In this document: positions 52,235 to 53,228 of the stretch, in pieces | How the letters are laid out: each line of letters begins with the position of its first letter | How positions within the stretch are numbered: position 1 is the first letter of the stretch | NCBI RefSeq assembly: GCF_018918025.1 | Contig: NZ_JAHLPT010000016.1 | Location: 1 to 53,228, forward strand | DNA: 53,228 nt | Direction of reading: 5' to 3' | Origin: Oscillibacter sp. MSJ-31 | Lineage (GTDB): Bacteria > Bacillota > Clostridia > Oscillospirales > Oscillospiraceae | Position numbers and translations under genes: made by a program | The notes under the pieces: model-generated | The model's input: the letters and a program-made list of their open reading frames with translations, nothing else | Told to the model about the DNA's origin: nothing | The model's database searches: none

Positions 52235-53174
52235 GGAAAGGCACCTCCCTCGGCGGTTTACCCTTGCGAAACTCCTTCACGCAGCCGATACGCCGCAGGA
52301 ATGCCCGCCACGTCTCCAGCTCAGAGCGCTGAACTTCCGTATACTGTTCGTCCAAAGAGATATTGGAAGTGATGTAGACAGTGGTATAGCAGGCCGTGCG
52401 GTCGTGGTATCGCGCTGGGAGCTGCAAAGGGTAAATATCCAAATAATTGAGCATGGCGGCAATTGGGATCTGACTGTGAAATTCTTCAAACACCAACACG
52501 GGCTGTCCGTGGTAGGCATCGAATTTCGTGCCATTTTTGCCACCGTAATCGGTAATACGGCAGATGTCCTCTGGCTTGTGGGATGCAAAAATGCTTCGCG
52601 TCTTTCCGGTTCCGCTGTCACCATAGAAATAAAGCACCTGAACGGCTCGATTTTCCTTGATATATCGCTCTGCCTGCAGGGTATCCCGCATCTCGTCAAT
52701 GCCCTTGAGCCGAAATGCATAGGACGGCTTCTGCCGAATGATTTCGGCATTGGTCATACCCTGTTCCACACAGCCCATGAGGGCATACATGGAGGGGGAA
52801 TCCTCCTCGGCTTCTGTGGGAATATCACCAAACTCAAAGAAGGTTCCCTCGACAGAGGTTTCCACCTTTTTCGTGTCAGCCCATTTCCCGCTTTTGGTGA
52901 TGTAATCTCTATTTGCCACGGAGCCTTTCATGCTCTTTTCGATGTGAGCAGGTGGAAAGCGGTTCTTTATGGTACTGAATCGAATCGGAGAATGGGAAAA
53001 CAGATAGATATGCGTATGATAGGTCCCGCTCTCGCCAATCTCGTCTGCGAGGCAAAAATACCTTGGATGAAACAGATGCAGCCTTTCGATGATCGTATCA
53101 TGGTCAAGGCCGCAGTCTTTTGGATTGTTGATGGTCAACGACCATCTGCGGCTTTGTGGGTCTTGTGCAGCCAT
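52218..53174 (-). CDS. rep: CRESS-like Rep: HUH endonuclease plus superfamily 3 helicase
   Basis: 318 residues from ATG 53174 with AAAGGAG upstream; another ATG 5 bases earlier is out of frame. HUH endonuclease: motif I RRWSLTINNP (9-18), motif II HTHIYLF with H53 and H55, motif III RDYITKSG with Tyr91 and Lys94. SF3 helicase: Walker A GDSGTGKT (185-192), Walker B VLVFEEFH (226-233), motif C VYITSN (266-271). This is the motif set of circovirus/geminivirus-type Reps and of bacterial plasmids with such Reps. It would nick an origin and drive rolling-circle replication of the excised element. Only one catalytic Tyr is expected, as in CRESS Reps, unlike Rep_trans-type MobT of Tn916. Confidence 0.9.
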   Translation of the reverse strand: MAAQDPQSRRWSLTINNPKDCGLDHDTIIERLHLFHPRYFCLADEIGESGTYHTHIYLFSHSPIRFSTIKNRFPPAHIEKSMKGSVANRDYITKSGKWADTKKVETSVEGTFFEFGDIPTEAEEDSPSMYALMGCVEQGMTNAEIIRQKPSYAFRLKGIDEMRDTLQAERYIKENRAVQVLYFYGDSGTGKTRSIFASHKPEDICRITDYGGKNGTKFDAYHGQPVLVFEEFHSQIPIAAMLNYLDIYPLQLPARYHDRTACYTTVYITSNISLDEQYTEVQRSELETWRAFLRRIGCVKEFRKGKPPREVPFHDKRR

Positions 53175-53228
53175 GTCATGGTCTCCTTTCTTTGCTACCG
53201 CTACCTTGCTGCCCCACGGTAATACTTA

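Noticed and set aside
53175-53228. Promoter or origin upstream of rep
   Set aside because: Only 54 bases remain; they include the ribosome binding site but no recognisable -35/-10 pair or stem-loop origin, which may lie beyond the window.

Overview
The window looks like a chromosomal segment of a high-GC, anaerobic, spore-forming member of the Clostridia, most likely Oscillospiraceae-like (an inference from gene content, not from a marker-gene comparison). The evidence is pyruvate:ferredoxin oxidoreductase, an [FeFe] hydrogenase, a Spo0A-type DNA-binding domain, an SRP RNA directly upstream of dnaX, Clostridia-style Lrp, LysR and AraC regulators, and AGGAGG-type ribosome binding sites. Both flanks are mobile DNA and the middle is mostly core metabolism.

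Left accessory part (1-5.3 kb): the 3' end of a tyrosine recombinase; three near-identical palindromic sites, two of them in inverted orientation around a promoter-like segment; two multi-zinc-ribbon genes; a broken signal-peptide gene joined out of frame to a Spo0A C-terminal-domain gene; about 400 bp of probably structured non-coding sequence; and a large serine recombinase whose 3' end runs into the terminator of a tRNA-Ala(CGC) gene. Upstream of the tRNA lie two partial copies of its 5' end.

Core part (5.3-49.2 kb): SRP RNA, dnaX and a YbaB/EbfC gene; a MATE exporter; prfB; a 26-codon gene; mnmG with a cyclase-family gene; argF; a double-HTH AraC regulator; a complete LivKHMGF-type amino-acid ABC operon followed by glutamine synthetase and an M20 amidohydrolase; a CofE-like ligase; a hydrogenase operon (HydA plus a NuoF-tail/GltD-like flavoprotein); PFOR; comM, a membrane protein, thiI and cinA; a P-loop protein; an SLH protein; an MFS transporter; and a histidine-utilisation region. 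In that region hutU, hutI and an Lrp gene are read leftward. A LysR gene, ftcD, fchA, hutD and folC are read rightward. Histidine ammonia-lyase is not in the window, but urocanate to glutamate plus formimino-/methenyl-THF is covered, and FolC fits the folate demand. A 215-bp unit repeated twice between thiI and cinA carries a 140-bp hairpin-rich insert and duplicates the cinA start.

Right accessory part (49.25 kb to the end): an integrated element read leftward with the order Rep, FtsK-like translocase, Xis, Int. The Rep has the HUH endonuclease and superfamily-3 helicase motifs of CRESS-DNA virus/plasmid Reps. Combined with FtsK and a Tn916-like Int/Xis pair, it resembles the Rep-FtsK-Int-Xis layout of actinomycete AICEs, but in a Clostridia-like host. 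This is the most noteworthy system in the window; its right end lies outside.
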